From JABDGM01 sp963738665 (lineage in GTDB: Bacteria > Planctomycetota > Planctomycetia > Pirellulales > Lacipirellulaceae): a stretch of 64,000 nt of DNA. Position numbers and translations under genes: made by a program. The notes under the pieces are model-generated. The model was not told where the DNA came from, did not search any database, and saw only the letters and a program-made list of their open reading frames with translations. Where the stretch lies: the NCBI GenBank assembly GCA_963738665.1, contig CAVTXL010000010.1, positions 248,001-312,000 on the forward strand. Reading direction: 5' to 3'. Below are positions 42,688-51,954 of this stretch, piece after piece. Within the stretch, counting starts at the first letter, position 1, and each line of letters starts with the position of its first letter.

Positions 42688-43737
42688 ATGCCCCACATCC
42701 GCCCCAACATCTCCGCCATGCACGGCTACGTCCCCGGTGAGCAGCCGCAGGGTGGGAAGCTGATCAAGCTGAACACGAACGAGAATCCGTATCCGTGCTC
42801 GCCCAAGGTGAAGGCGGCCATCGGGCGGGTCGTGCAGCAGGGCTTGCAAAAGTATCCCGATCCGCTAGCGACTGCGTTCCGCCTGCGGGCGGCCGAGCTG
42901 TTGGGCGTTGCGCCCGATTGGATTCTGTGCGGCAACGGCAGCGACGACATCCTGACGATCGTCACCCGGGCGATGGTCGGCCCCGGCGACACGGTGCGGT
43001 TCGCCACGCCGTCGTATCTCCTGTATCGCACGCTGGCCGAGATTCAGGACGCCCGCTGCGATGTCGTCCGCTATCGCGACGACTGGTCGCTGGGCGACGA
43101 CTTCGCCGCGCCGGCCCCGAACTTGCGCCTGGCCTACCTGGCCAACCCGAATAGCCCGTCGGGCACGCAGTTGCCGCCCGCTCGTGTGGCCGAAATCGCG
43201 GCCGCCCTGCCCTGCCCTCTTTTGGTCGATGAGGCCTATGCCGATTTTGCCGATCGCAACTGCCTGTCGCTGGTGGCCGGCAATGAAAAGGTGATGGTCT
43301 CACGGACGCTGAGCAAGTCGTACGCGCTCGCCGGATTGCGGTTCGGTTTCCTCGTAGCGCAGCCGCAGGTGATTCACGAGCTGGTAAAGGTAAAGGACTC
43401 GTACAACTGCGATGCGATTTCGATTGCTGGCGCGACGGCTGCCATCGACGACCAGGCCTGGCTGGCCGAAACGCGCATGAAGATCCTCTCCACCCGCGGC
43501 CGGCTGACCGCGGAGCTGCGTCAGTTCGGCTTCGCTGCGGTCGACTCGCAGGCCAATTTCGTCTGGTGCCAGCAGCCGCACTTCTCGTCTGAGACGATTT
43601 ACCAGCAGCTCAAGGCGGGCGGCGTGCTGGTGCGGTATATGAAGTATGCCGATTGGGGCGACGGGCTGCGAATCACGATCGGCAGCGACGAACAAATCGA
43701 TGCTTGCATAGCGCAGCTGGCGACGATCGTCCGCTAG
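42688..43737 (+). CDS. hisC: Histidinol-phosphate aminotransferase
   Basis: A 349-residue class I PLP aminotransferase: KLIKLNTNENPYPCSPKV, ILCGNGSDDILTIVTRA, ATPSYLLYRTLAE, YLANPNSPSGTQLP, LLVDEAYADFAD, SRTLSKSYALAGLRFGF with the Schiff-base Lys, VKDSYNCDAIS, and LVRYMKYADWGDGLRITIG. It converts imidazole acetol phosphate to histidinol phosphate. ATG 42688 has no Shine-Dalgarno sequence; TTCCGCATCCGCACTCCGC-type repeats precede it. It works with hisD directly upstream. Confidence 0.97.
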   Translation: MPHIRPNISAMHGYVPGEQPQGGKLIKLNTNENPYPCSPKVKAAIGRVVQQGLQKYPDPLATAFRLRAAELLGVAPDWILCGNGSDDILTIVTRAMVGPGDTVRFATPSYLLYRTLAEIQDARCDVVRYRDDWSLGDDFAAPAPNLRLAYLANPNSPSGTQLPPARVAEIAAALPCPLLVDEAYADFADRNCLSLVAGNEKVMVSRTLSKSYALAGLRFGFLVAQPQVIHELVKVKDSYNCDAISIAGATAAIDDQAWLAETRMKILSTRGRLTAELRQFGFAAVDSQANFVWCQQPHFSSETIYQQLKAGGVLVRYMKYADWGDGLRITIGSDEQIDACIAQLATIVR

Positions 43738-44062
43738 CTCGTTGCGCAGGCCGCTAGCGATGCGAGCGTTTAACAGACTGTATCCCCCTCCTTTGCCGCG
43801 TCGCACACGCTTTGGTTTCGTAGGCCCCGCCGGCCTGAACGGGACCGTTTGTGAATCTGCGCCTCTGCGCAAACGCTTCCTAACAGGAAGCATCTTGTGG
43901 CGACGCCCCCCGACTTCAGCCGATGCAATCCTCACGGGCGGTACAACCGTTTCGCGCGGTACGTCCGTCATAATCCGAAGGTCATCGCGTTTCGGGCCGT
44001 TAATCGCCGTTTTCAGGCTCCAGCGCCCGGGACCATGAATCCTGTTCGAGGGGGGATCTGGC
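43738..44062. other. Leader of the BBP7-like gene
   Basis: 325 bases without a supported gene. It ends with GAGGGGGGATC before the GTG start. TTTAACAGACTGTATCCCCC at 43769-43788 stands out but no function can be assigned. Confidence 0.4.
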
Positions 44063-45463
44063 GTGCACGAATTGATTCACCACCGTACCTGGAAGCCGGT
44101 CGTTTGGGCCAGCCTGCTGACCCTGGTCTGCGCTGGGGCGAACGCCGAGGGCCCGGCGGCAAAACCGTCGAGCCCGCGCGAGCCGTTCCTCTCGATGGAC
44201 AGTTGGCAGGAGCCGATCGCGTTTTCACCGCGCGTCGAGGCAGCGAGTTTGCAAGACACGAATGCGGTTCCGGCCCCACCAGGCGCCAGAGAAGGCATCC
44301 TCAGTCCGAACCCGGCCCCGGAAGCGACGTTTCCGGTGCCGCCCTCGGCCCCGCTGATGCTCTCACCCGATGGCTACTGCGACCCGAACGGGAATATCGA
44401 GTTGCACGACGGCGGCAGTCCCGACGATTGGTCGTGGGGTTGCGGTGGCTCGCCCTATCGCACGGGCCCTGGCTTCTGCGATAACTGGAAGGTGGGCTGC
44501 CGCTGGGAATCAACATTCGAAGGTAGCGTCTTAGTTCGACCCAGGACGAGCCTGTCGGCGCTCAATGCGGCAACGTCGTTCGATCTGGCCGGCGCTCCGC
44601 TGGCTGGCGCGGCGGCCGTCCCCGACGTCATTGACAATTTCGACATTGCCACAGGCGGCCGAATCTCATTCGTCGGTTACATGCCGCGCTGGAACAATTA
44701 CAATGTGCAGGCTGCGTACGAAGGGTGGAACGATTGGGACGCGTCAATCGTCTATCCCAAGTTCACGCCGGAGTCGGCTCCGCTTGCGGGCGTGGTCGGG
44801 CCGGCCGGTTCATTCGAGCAACGGACCGTTTACTATCGCTCGACCCTGAATTCAGCCGAGCTGAACATCGTTCGGCTATGCCATCCGGTGTGGCGGCCCT
44901 ACTTCGGGGTGCGGTACGTGCGGTTCGACGACCAGATTCGCGACACGATCAATCAAGAGATCCCCAATCCACCGTTGCCGTCGACGCCGTCGACCACCAC
45001 GTTTGCCACCGACATGTCCAATTTGTTTGAATTGGAGAATCAAATGATTGGCTTTCAAGTCGGCGTCCGCCGCGACATCTGGCGGCTGGGGCGGTGGTTT
45101 TCGGTGGAAGGCTATGCCGACACGGGCGTCTATCACAACCTGGTCAAGCGGACGCACCTGATGCAAACATCAACGCTGGAGCTGGTCAGCGAAAACCCGG
45201 CCACGACCGCGCTTGAAAATGGCTCGGTGGGCACCTCTACGACAAACAACGACGTCTCGAACCTGAACGAAATCTCGTACTTGTCGGAGGCGTCGTTGTC
45301 GGTGGTCTGCCGCTTGAACCGCTGCTGCGCTCTGACGGGCGGTTATCAGGCTTTGTGGATCCAGAATCTCCACCTGGCAGACGATGAGTTCGTGAACAAC
45401 GACTCGCTGACGCGTGGCCTGTTCTTCCAAGGCTGGCACGCGGGGTTTGAATATCGCCGGTAA
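44063..45463 (+). CDS. BBP7-like outer-membrane beta-barrel protein
   Basis: A 466-residue exported protein. The signal is WKPVVWASLLTLVCAGANA. Next is a Pro-rich region to about residue 105, then Cys/Gly/Trp motifs (SWGCGGSPYRTG, FCDNWKVGCRWE). The long C-terminal part alternates polar and aromatic residues as barrel strands do (SFVGYMPRWNNYNVQAAYEG, WRPYFGVRYVRFDDQIR, LGRWFSVEGYADTGVYHNL) and ends GWHAGFEYRR. This is the pattern of the planctomycete BBP7 outer-membrane family. GTG 44063 has a purine-rich region before it. Probably a porin or structural envelope protein. Confidence 0.85.
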   Translation: MHELIHHRTWKPVVWASLLTLVCAGANAEGPAAKPSSPREPFLSMDSWQEPIAFSPRVEAASLQDTNAVPAPPGAREGILSPNPAPEATFPVPPSAPLMLSPDGYCDPNGNIELHDGGSPDDWSWGCGGSPYRTGPGFCDNWKVGCRWESTFEGSVLVRPRTSLSALNAATSFDLAGAPLAGAAAVPDVIDNFDIATGGRISFVGYMPRWNNYNVQAAYEGWNDWDASIVYPKFTPESAPLAGVVGPAGSFEQRTVYYRSTLNSAELNIVRLCHPVWRPYFGVRYVRFDDQIRDTINQEIPNPPLPSTPSTTTFATDMSNLFELENQMIGFQVGVRRDIWRLGRWFSVEGYADTGVYHNLVKRTHLMQTSTLELVSENPATTALENGSVGTSTTNNDVSNLNEISYLSEASLSVVCRLNRCCALTGGYQALWIQNLHLADDEFVNNDSLTRGLFFQGWHAGFEYRR

Positions 45464-45517
45464 GCGTCCCGCGGTTAAAGATTCGCGCCGACACGCCGTG
45501 GCGGTATGCTGTAACGT

Positions 45518-47375
45518 ATGCAGCACACCGAATACGACTACGACGTGATCGTGGTCGGCGCCGGCCATGCCGGCGCCGAAGCCGCGTTGGCGGCCGCGCG
45601 GCTGGGTGCAAAAACGGCTCTCCTGACGGCCAACTGCGACACCGTCGGCCAGATGAGCTGCAACCCGGCCATCGGGGGCGTCGGCAAGGGGCAGATCGTT
45701 CGCGAGATCGACGCCCTCGGCGGGGCGATGGGCCAGGCGATCGATGCCACCGGCATCCAGTTCCGCATGCTCAACCGCCGCAAGGGCCCGGCCATGCACG
45801 GCCCGCGGGCGCAGGCCGATAAGAAAGCGTATCAGGCCGAGATCAAACGCCTCATCGAACAGCAGCCCAATCTCAGTCTGCGGCAGGAGGTGGTGGAGGA
45901 TCTGCTGACCGATAACGAGGAAGCACGATTGACGAATGATGAATGTCACGCCGATCGACATTCGTCATTCCGCCTGCTCGGTGTTCGCGTTCGCGGCGAC
46001 GCGGTGTATCGTGCCCGCGCTGTCGTCCTTACCACCGGCACGTTCCTGCAAGCGCTGATGCACACGGGGGAGACGAAAACACCGGGCGGCCGGGCCGGCG
46101 AAGGGACCACGGCGGGCATCAGCGGCGCATTGACACGCCTTGGCTTTCGACTGGCCCGCTTCAAGACGGGCACCCCGCCGCGGCTCAACGGCCGTACGAT
46201 CGACTATGCCGAATTAGAACTTCAACCAGGCGATGATGACCCGCAGCCCTTTTCGTTTCTCACGGATCGGCTCGCGGTGGACCAACTTCCCTGTTTCATC
46301 ACCCACACAAGCGCCGCTGTTCACGACCTGATCCGCGCTAACTTGCACCGGGCGCCCATGTACAGCGGCCAGATCCGCTCCAGCGGCCCGCGCTATTGCC
46401 CCTCGATCGAAGACAAAGTCGTGCGCTTCGCCGACAAAGAGTCGCATCAATTGTTCTTAGAGCCCGAAGGCCGCCGCACGCACGAGGTGTATGTCAATGG
46501 CATCTCAACCAGCCTGCCGCGCGACGTGCAGGACGAAATCTTTCGTCTGATTCCCGGCCTCGAGCGGGCGGAAATCATGCGTTACGGTTATGCGGTCGAA
46601 TATGACTACGCACCCCCCGATCAACTGCAGCCCACGCTCGAAACAAAGCGTGTCGCCGGCCTCTACTTCGCCGGGCAGATCAACGGCACCACCGGCTACG
46701 AAGAGGCCGCTGCGCAAGGCCTGGTCGCCGGAGCGAACGCGGCCCTGAAGCGACTCGGTCGCGAGCCGCTCATCCTCAACCGCGACCAGGCCTACATTGG
46801 TGTTCTAATCGACGACCTGGTCACGTGCGGCGTCGATGAACCCTATCGGATGTTTACCAGCCGCGCCGAGTTTCGCCTCCTCTTGCGTCACGACAACGCC
46901 GATCGGCGGCTTACGCCGCTGGCCCACGAGCGGGGGCTCGTAAGCGAGGAACGCTGGAATCGCCTCCGGCAAAAAGTCGTTCGAAATCGAACGCGTGTGC
47001 AATTGCTTGGATCGAAACCACGTCGACGGGGTGCCTCTTTCACGCTTCTTACGGCGGCCAGAGGTCGATTGGAACGACGCCGCAGCACATTTGCCGGAGC
47101 TAGCGGCCGTTGAGGAGGAGGTGGCCCGCCAAGTGTTGTCGGACCTGAAGTATGCCGGCTACGTCGCCCGCCAGCAGGTCGAAATCGATCGCCAAACACG
47201 GCTGGCCGAGAAACGCATCCCGGACAGCTTCAATTACGAATCGCTTGCTCAGCTTCGCGCCGAGGCCCGCGAAAAACTCTGCCGGGTCAGGCCCCGCAAC
47301 CTTTCGCAGGCCAGCCGGATCAGCGGCATCACGCCGGCCGATATCGCCCTGGTGATGGTTCACCTCAACCGCTGA
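45518..47375 (+). CDS. mnmG: tRNA uridine-5-carboxymethylaminomethyl modification enzyme MnmG (frameshift near 47015; in-frame insert)
   Basis: FAD protein that, with MnmE, modifies the tRNA wobble uridine. YDVIVVGAGHAGAEAALAAA; MSCNPAIGGVGKGQIVREID; MLNRRKGPAMHGPRAQADK; FKTGTPPRLNGRTIDY; DQLPCFITHTS; GPRYCPSIEDKVVRF; GLYFAGQINGTTGYEEAAAQ; RAEFRLLLRHDNADRRL. After VVEDLLTD, about 18 extra residues (EEARLTNDECHADRHSSF) are encoded by an inverted repeat before LLGVRVRGDAVYRARAVVL. Near 47015 the frame changes; the C-terminus (DGVPLSRFLRRPEVDW, DLKYAGYVARQQVEIDR, ISGITPADIALVMVHL) follows in the next frame. Joined length about 617 residues. Confidence 0.93.
45931..45970. repeat. Palindromic insert inside mnmG
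   Basis: Left arm GACGAATGATGAATGTC (45931-45947), 9-base loop, right arm GACATTCGTCATTC (45957-45970); 13 of 14 positions pair. It lies in frame within a conserved gene, at a surface-loop position between two conserved motifs. Confidence 0.8.
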
Positions 47376-47896
47376 CACGCATCGGGCCCCCTATTTCCGC
47401 GCGAAATCGGAGCGACTAAGGATAGACCAAGGCTTGCGGCTCGTTGTCAAAGTGCGAAAAATGGCGAGAGCTGGCCAAGCATTCGCGGCGACGCCGCGTG
47501 CGGAATCGCCCAAAAGTCCATGTTCTGAGGACCGGAACCTGGCAAACCTGCGGGAAAAGAAAGCTGCGGGTGCGATTTGTCCCAAATACTTTCCTTGCAA
47601 TATGTTGCGACGAATCAATCGATATTGACTCCGCAAATTGCTTCGATATAATTCGCAACATCTGGCAAGCCAGGCAACATCGGCAGCTATGGCTGAGACT
47701 GCTGTTTAAGACCTTCGGTAGAATTGTGTAAGCCACATTCAACTAAGGGTTTTGCGCGTGCCGGGTGCGAGAGGGTAGATACCCTTTTCGGTGTGCTCAG
47801 GCGTACGAATGCTGCTGGCCGTGACCCACCTCACGGCTGCCTTCCGCGCGGGGCAGGGATTGTCACCATCAACTAAGGAGAGAGGTGGTTGAGCGC
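47376..47896. other. Long leader region of the receiver-regulator gene
   Basis: 521 bases with no supported gene. It carries the promoter at 47625-47652. The last 100 or so bases are GC-rich and could fold. AAGGAGAGAG lies at 47875-47884. Confidence 0.5.
47625..47652 (+). promoter_or_regulatory. Strong sigma-70-type promoter
   Basis: TTGACT (47625-47630), a 16-base spacer and TATAAT (47647-47652). This is the closest match to the consensus that I noticed in the window. Predicted start of transcription is near 47659, giving a leader of about 240 bases before ATG 47897. Confidence 0.7.
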
Positions 47897-48478
47897 ATGA
47901 AAACCGTCTTCACCACTGGCGAAGCTGCCAAGATTTGCAAAGTCAGCCAGCAAACGATTATTCGCTGTTTCGATTCCGGCCAATTGAAGGGATTCCGGGT
48001 CCCCGGCAGCCGCTTCCGGCGCATCCCGCGCGATCAGCTCTATGCTTTCATGCGCGATAACGGCATTCCGACCGATGCGCTCGATAGCGGCAAGCGGAAG
48101 ATTCTCGTCGTCGACGACGATCAGGATCTCGTCGAGCTGATCGTCGACCAGCTCGAGAAGGACGGCCGCTTTGACGTCCGCAGCGTCAATAACGGCTTTG
48201 GCGCCGGCATGTTGATCAAAGACTTTCGGCCCGACCTGGTCGTGCTCGACGTCATGCTGCCAGATATCAACGGCAAGGCCGTCTGCGAGCGCGTCCGCAG
48301 CGACAAAACGATGGACGACGTTCGCGTGATCTGCATCTCCGGAATGGTGGAAGAAGACCGGATTCAAGAGCTCCGCGATGCTGGCGCAAACGAATTCCTC
48401 AAGAAGCCGTTCGACGTCGACACGCTGATCGATCGCATCTGCCAATTGCTCGATATCGAAGCCGCTACCCGCGGCTAG
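47897..48478 (+). CDS. Excisionase/MerR-type helix-turn-helix fused to a receiver domain
   Basis: A 193-residue protein. Residues 1-58 are a winged helix-turn-helix of the excisionase type (FTTGEAAKICKVSQQTIIRC, LKGFRVPGSRFRRIPRDQLY). Residues 68-188 are a receiver: KILVVDDDQDLVELIVDQL, LVVLDVMLPDINGKAVCERV (phospho-acceptor Asp), VICISGMVEEDRIQELRDAG and FLKKPFDV. Having the DNA-binding domain before the receiver is the reverse of the usual order. ATG 47897 is chosen over GTG 47885 because AAGGAGAGAG would touch the GTG. A kinase gene follows 88 bases on. Confidence 0.9.
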   Translation: MKTVFTTGEAAKICKVSQQTIIRCFDSGQLKGFRVPGSRFRRIPRDQLYAFMRDNGIPTDALDSGKRKILVVDDDQDLVELIVDQLEKDGRFDVRSVNNGFGAGMLIKDFRPDLVVLDVMLPDINGKAVCERVRSDKTMDDVRVICISGMVEEDRIQELRDAGANEFLKKPFDVDTLIDRICQLLDIEAATRG

Positions 48479-48566
48479 CGCCGCCGCGGTCCGCTCTGCT
48501 CTTCCCGTGTAGCGCCAATTCCGCTTACGGTTTAGCAGCCGGCAACAAAGGCCACGGGTTTGCACT

Positions 48567-49301
48567 ATGCGCGACGAATTCCCCGCTGCATTTGACGCCC
48601 GCCTCGAGCGAGAGAAGCTTGAATCACTCAAAGAGCTGGCCTATGGCGCCAGCCACGAGATCAACAACCCGCTGGCCAACATCGCCGCCCGCGCCCAGTC
48701 GCTCTTGACGGACGAGGCCGATCCCGAGCGCCGCCGCAAGCTCGCGGCCATCCATCGCCAGGCGATGCGGGCCCACGAGATGATCTCCGACTTGATGCTC
48801 TTCGCGCGGCCCCCTAAATTGAACCGCCAGCCCTGTATTCTCAATCGTCTCCTCGAACGGGTCGTCGCCCAACACCGCGAGTTCGCGGCCGAGCGCGGCC
48901 AGACGATCACGTTCGCCGCAGCGGACGACCCGCATCCGGAGTTGCACCTCGACGAGACGCAAATCGCCGTTGCCGTCGACGCACTCGTCAAAAACTCTAT
49001 TGAAGCCGCTGGCCACGACGGCACGATCGAAATCATTGCTCGGACGGAGACGCCCGCGGCGGGCGACGCGCCCTGGGTCGAAATCATCGTCCGCGACGAC
49101 GGGCCAGGCATTCCGCCAGCCGTGCGTCCCCACATCTTCGATCCCTTCTACAGCGGCCGCGAAGCGGGCCGCGGCCTGGGCTTTGGCCTCTCGAAGTGCT
49201 GGCGGATCGTCACCGAACATGGCGGCGAAGTGACCGTCGCTCCGTCGACGAACTCGGGCGCCGAATTCACCATTCGCTTCCCGGCAGCGGCAATTTCCTA
49301 G
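48567..49301 (+). CDS. Soluble sensor histidine kinase
   Basis: A 244-residue kinase with no sensor domain or membrane helix. H box ELAYGASHEINNPLANIAAR near residue 29; DHp helix (HRQAMRAHEMISDLMLFARP); N box LVKNSIEAAG near 145; G1/G2 motifs IIVRDDGPGIPP, HIFDPFYSGREAGRGLGFGL. It ends TNSGAEFTIRFP. It is cytosolic and, being next to and on the same strand as the helix-turn-helix/receiver gene, is its likely partner. The input signal must come from another protein or from the cytoplasm. Confidence 0.92.
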   Translation: MRDEFPAAFDARLEREKLESLKELAYGASHEINNPLANIAARAQSLLTDEADPERRRKLAAIHRQAMRAHEMISDLMLFARPPKLNRQPCILNRLLERVVAQHREFAAERGQTITFAAADDPHPELHLDETQIAVAVDALVKNSIEAAGHDGTIEIIARTETPAAGDAPWVEIIVRDDGPGIPPAVRPHIFDPFYSGREAGRGLGFGLSKCWRIVTEHGGEVTVAPSTNSGAEFTIRFPAAAIS

Positions 49302-49537
49302 TACTCCAACGGCCACGCTGGCGCAGAGCGAGAGCCATCCCGAGAACTTATGGGCAGCGGCGAAGCCTTAATCAACCTACGCCGCCACAGCTCAAAAGCT
49401 ATCGAGAAGGCCGGCAAACGGCCCTCTGTTCGACAATTCTTTGATCGTTCGACCATTTGTCGCCGCCAATTCTACGTGTTATTCTTGATAGGCGACGCGA
49501 TTCAGTTTTGTCGTCAGCTCGATCGGAGTTCCCAAGC

Positions 49538-50338
49538 ATGGGCAGCGTCAACGAAACTTTTAAGACCGTCAACGTCACGCTGCGCACTCTGTTGATGCTT
49601 GTGCTGGTCAGCGGAGCTGGCTACGGCGGTTACGTCGCCTACGGCCTCTACAACGAGCCGCAAAAGAAATTGGCCGACAAACAGGCCGAGCTCGATGCGG
49701 CGCTCGATCATCTTAAGCAGGCCGGCGCGGACCTCGCCGACCGCGAAAAACAAATTGCCGACCTCAACGCGCAAGTCGAGCGGCTGGAGGTGGCCAAGCG
49801 CCTCTTGAAGGTTCGCCGCCGGCTGGCCCGCCTGAACGTCCTCGACCAAAAGAAAGACGACGCGACCGGTGAGCTCGTCTCCCGCGTGGAATTTGTCGAA
49901 GTCAACGACGACGCCCAGCCGATCGGCGAAAGGAAGACGTTCGACATCAAGGGGGATCTGGTGTACGTCGATTACCTCCGCGTGACGTTCGACGATCGTT
50001 ACATCGAAGAATCCGATCTCGATCGCTCGACCGCCATCTGCCTCTTCCAGCGGATCTTCGGCGAGCACCAAACGCCCGACCAAGGCGAAAAGCTCGACAA
50101 GGTCGGCACCCGCCCGACGGCCTACGCCCGCGGCACGGCCATGTCCGACTTCGAGAAAAAGGTCTGGAACGATTTCTGGCTGATCGCCAACGATCCCGAC
50201 CGCGCGGCCAGCTTGGGTATTCACGCCGCCCACGAAGTGGCCGTCGGCATGCGCGTGCAGCCGGGCAAATCGTACGAGATCGAGCTCCGGGCGACGGGCG
50301 AGATGTCGTTTCGGACGCTGGAATCGCAGCAGAAATGA
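49538..50338 (+). CDS. Membrane-anchored coiled-coil protein of unknown function
   Basis: ATG 49538 (MGSVNETFKTVNVTLRTLLM) is preferred to 49457 because the helix VTLRTLLMLVLVSGAGYGGY then sits at the N-terminus. Next comes a coiled coil of about 60 residues (KKLADKQAELDAALDHLKQA, DREKQIADLNAQVERLEVAK). The C-terminal 160 residues are a soluble domain (VEFVEVNDDAQPIGERKTF, VYVDYLRVTFDDRYIEES, EKKVWNDFWLIANDPDRAA). I know no name for this domain; it is likely extracytoplasmic. Confidence 0.75.
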   Translation: MGSVNETFKTVNVTLRTLLMLVLVSGAGYGGYVAYGLYNEPQKKLADKQAELDAALDHLKQAGADLADREKQIADLNAQVERLEVAKRLLKVRRRLARLNVLDQKKDDATGELVSRVEFVEVNDDAQPIGERKTFDIKGDLVYVDYLRVTFDDRYIEESDLDRSTAICLFQRIFGEHQTPDQGEKLDKVGTRPTAYARGTAMSDFEKKVWNDFWLIANDPDRAASLGIHAAHEVAVGMRVQPGKSYEIELRATGEMSFRTLESQQK

Positions 50339-50380
50339 GTTGTACGCCAATCGATCGCGATTCCCGCGTAATGCGACATG

Positions 50381-50411
50381 AAAAGAGCCCGGGGATGTGA
50401 ACCTCGGGCTC
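50381..50411 (-). terminator. Rho-independent terminator of the PEP-CTERM gene
   Basis: On the minus strand GAGCCCGAGG (50411-50402) pairs with CCCCGGGCTC (50394-50385), nine of ten positions, followed by TTTT. It lies about 30 bases after the stop of the gene that ends at 50440. Confidence 0.8.
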
Positions 50412-50439
50412 GCATCAGCGCCGCGTTCGTCAATTTTCG

Positions 50440-51447
50440 CTACCTGCGACGGCGCACCTGCCCGACGATCAACACGCCAGCCAGACCGAGGAGTAGTGCG
50501 CTGGCCGGCTCGGGGATCGTCTTCAACTGAAATGCCATGTCGAACAGTCCGTGCTGCGGCTGAATCGGCATCCACTGGCCGTACTGCCATTGGTTGTCGA
50601 GCATCGCCAGGTGGCCCATCGTGGCCACGTCCAGCAGGTGCTTGGGACTTGTATGCCAGCCCCAAAAATGATTGTCGGCAAACTTCCCGGTGTCTTCGCT
50701 GACCCAGCGATTCTCGCCGGTCGTCGGATCGACCACCAGGGAAATCTTATGCCCCACTTCCGCCGTGATGGAAATCCAATACACCTCGCCGGCCTTTTCG
50801 TTGAAGCCCATCGGATCGCCGTACGGCGTCACGGCATGATCCAAATGAGCGTCCATCAAATTCGCTTCATATTCGTAAATGGGATGTTGGTCCCAGCCGA
50901 TAAACGGCGTTTCCTTGATGCTGATTCTATCCAACGGCAGCACGTACGTGGCCAGCAAACCGTCGGGCAAGCTGTAGGACAACGGATTGGTCGCGTTCGG
51001 GCCGGCCGGAATGTCACGGAAGAATGAAATTGCGTAGCCGTCTTCGGCCCCTGGCGCCGGCGGGAGCGTAATGATCGGTCCACCCGCGGCCGGCTGCTGG
51101 AAGGTTGGGCCGACATACGACCCCCACCACTTCACGGTTCGCACCGGAAGGCTGTAGATGTCCTGGAAATCGTCGGCGATGATCCAGTTTGGCTCCAGCG
51201 GCGCGGTGGACGGCATCATGACTTTATTCCAGTCAAAGTCCGATGGAATGTCTTCTCCCCAATTCATCATGTCGTTCGGCCAGTCCGAATCGATCACGTG
51301 CCGGATCGGCTGGTCGAATTTGACGAACGTCCCTTTCGGCTGAAACGTCGTTCCCTGTGCATAACAATTTACTGTCGTGACAGTCGCGCTAACACACACG
51401 GCGAAGATCAACGTGGCATGCCGCGCCGCCCCTTTCGAAGTTGTCAT
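50440..51447 (-). CDS. PEP-CTERM sorting-domain protein
   Basis: A 335-residue exported protein. ATG 51447 has AGGAG about 8 bases upstream and gives a signal peptide (ARHATLIFAVCVSATVTTVN). The body (VKFDQPIRHVIDSDWPNDMM, NWIIADDFQDIYSLPVRTVK, WWGSYVG) is beta-rich with many Trp and resembles secreted planctomycete proteins of unknown role. It ends KTIPEPASALLLGLAGVLI then VRRRR, a PEP-CTERM signal for exosortase sorting. A terminator follows. Together with the PEP-CTERM protein at the left edge it predicts an exosortase elsewhere in the genome. Confidence 0.88.
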   Translation of the reverse strand: MTTSKGAARHATLIFAVCVSATVTTVNCYAQGTTFQPKGTFVKFDQPIRHVIDSDWPNDMMNWGEDIPSDFDWNKVMMPSTAPLEPNWIIADDFQDIYSLPVRTVKWWGSYVGPTFQQPAAGGPIITLPPAPGAEDGYAISFFRDIPAGPNATNPLSYSLPDGLLATYVLPLDRISIKETPFIGWDQHPIYEYEANLMDAHLDHAVTPYGDPMGFNEKAGEVYWISITAEVGHKISLVVDPTTGENRWVSEDTGKFADNHFWGWHTSPKHLLDVATMGHLAMLDNQWQYGQWMPIQPQHGLFDMAFQLKTIPEPASALLLGLAGVLIVGQVRRRR

Positions 51448-51949
51448 GAGTTCTACTCCTAGAGCTAGGATGCAAGCAACCAAAATGAAACAGACCTGGT
51501 CGACGAACACCGACCGAACATCAAGGGTGAGTTTATTGGCAGGTCCTCCTTCCTTGCTGAAACGGCGCCGCAGGGACACGCGCAGCCAGCCGCGCGCTGT
51601 ATCCGGCAAGCCACGCACACCCGAATTGCCACTGCTCTCGGCGTCCTTGCCACGTCCGTCACGCCGAAAGAGAACAAGTCGCCCTGCTTTGGGGCGCACC
51701 TTGGCGTGTTTAAGATTGTCAGTCGGTTGAACAACGCTCTCTCAAGCGTCGTGTCGTTCCCCCCAATTCCTACCCACATCCTAGCCAACCTACGTCCGGA
51801 CCGCCACTTTTTTCTACGGAAATCGGCGAAAACCTAGCTCATGCTTTACTCGGCGTTGCACACCTCAGATCAAAACCTTGCGATTTCCGCTACGTCTCAC
51901 GACGGCTGACGGCTTCTTCACGTCAAAACTTCGCAATTTCCGCCTCGTC
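51448..51949. other. Intergenic region between the PEP-CTERM and NYN genes
   Basis: It contains the promoter region of the PEP-CTERM gene and one copy of a short direct duplication. In-frame upstream codons of the PEP-CTERM gene (to 51699) are unlikely to be translated. Confidence 0.45.
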
Positions 51950-51954
51950 TCACG
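51870..51954. repeat. Short tandem duplication at the NYN gene end
   Basis: The 32-base segment 51870-51901 recurs with five differences or fewer at 51923-51954 (TCAAAAC, then GATTTCCGC against AATTTCCGC, then GTCTCACG). The second copy covers the stop codon of the NYN gene. Confidence 0.6.

Noticed and set aside
47760..47880. Small structured RNA gene
   Set aside because: The stretch is GC-rich and foldable, but no known RNA family motif is visible; it is better treated as the leader of the regulator gene.
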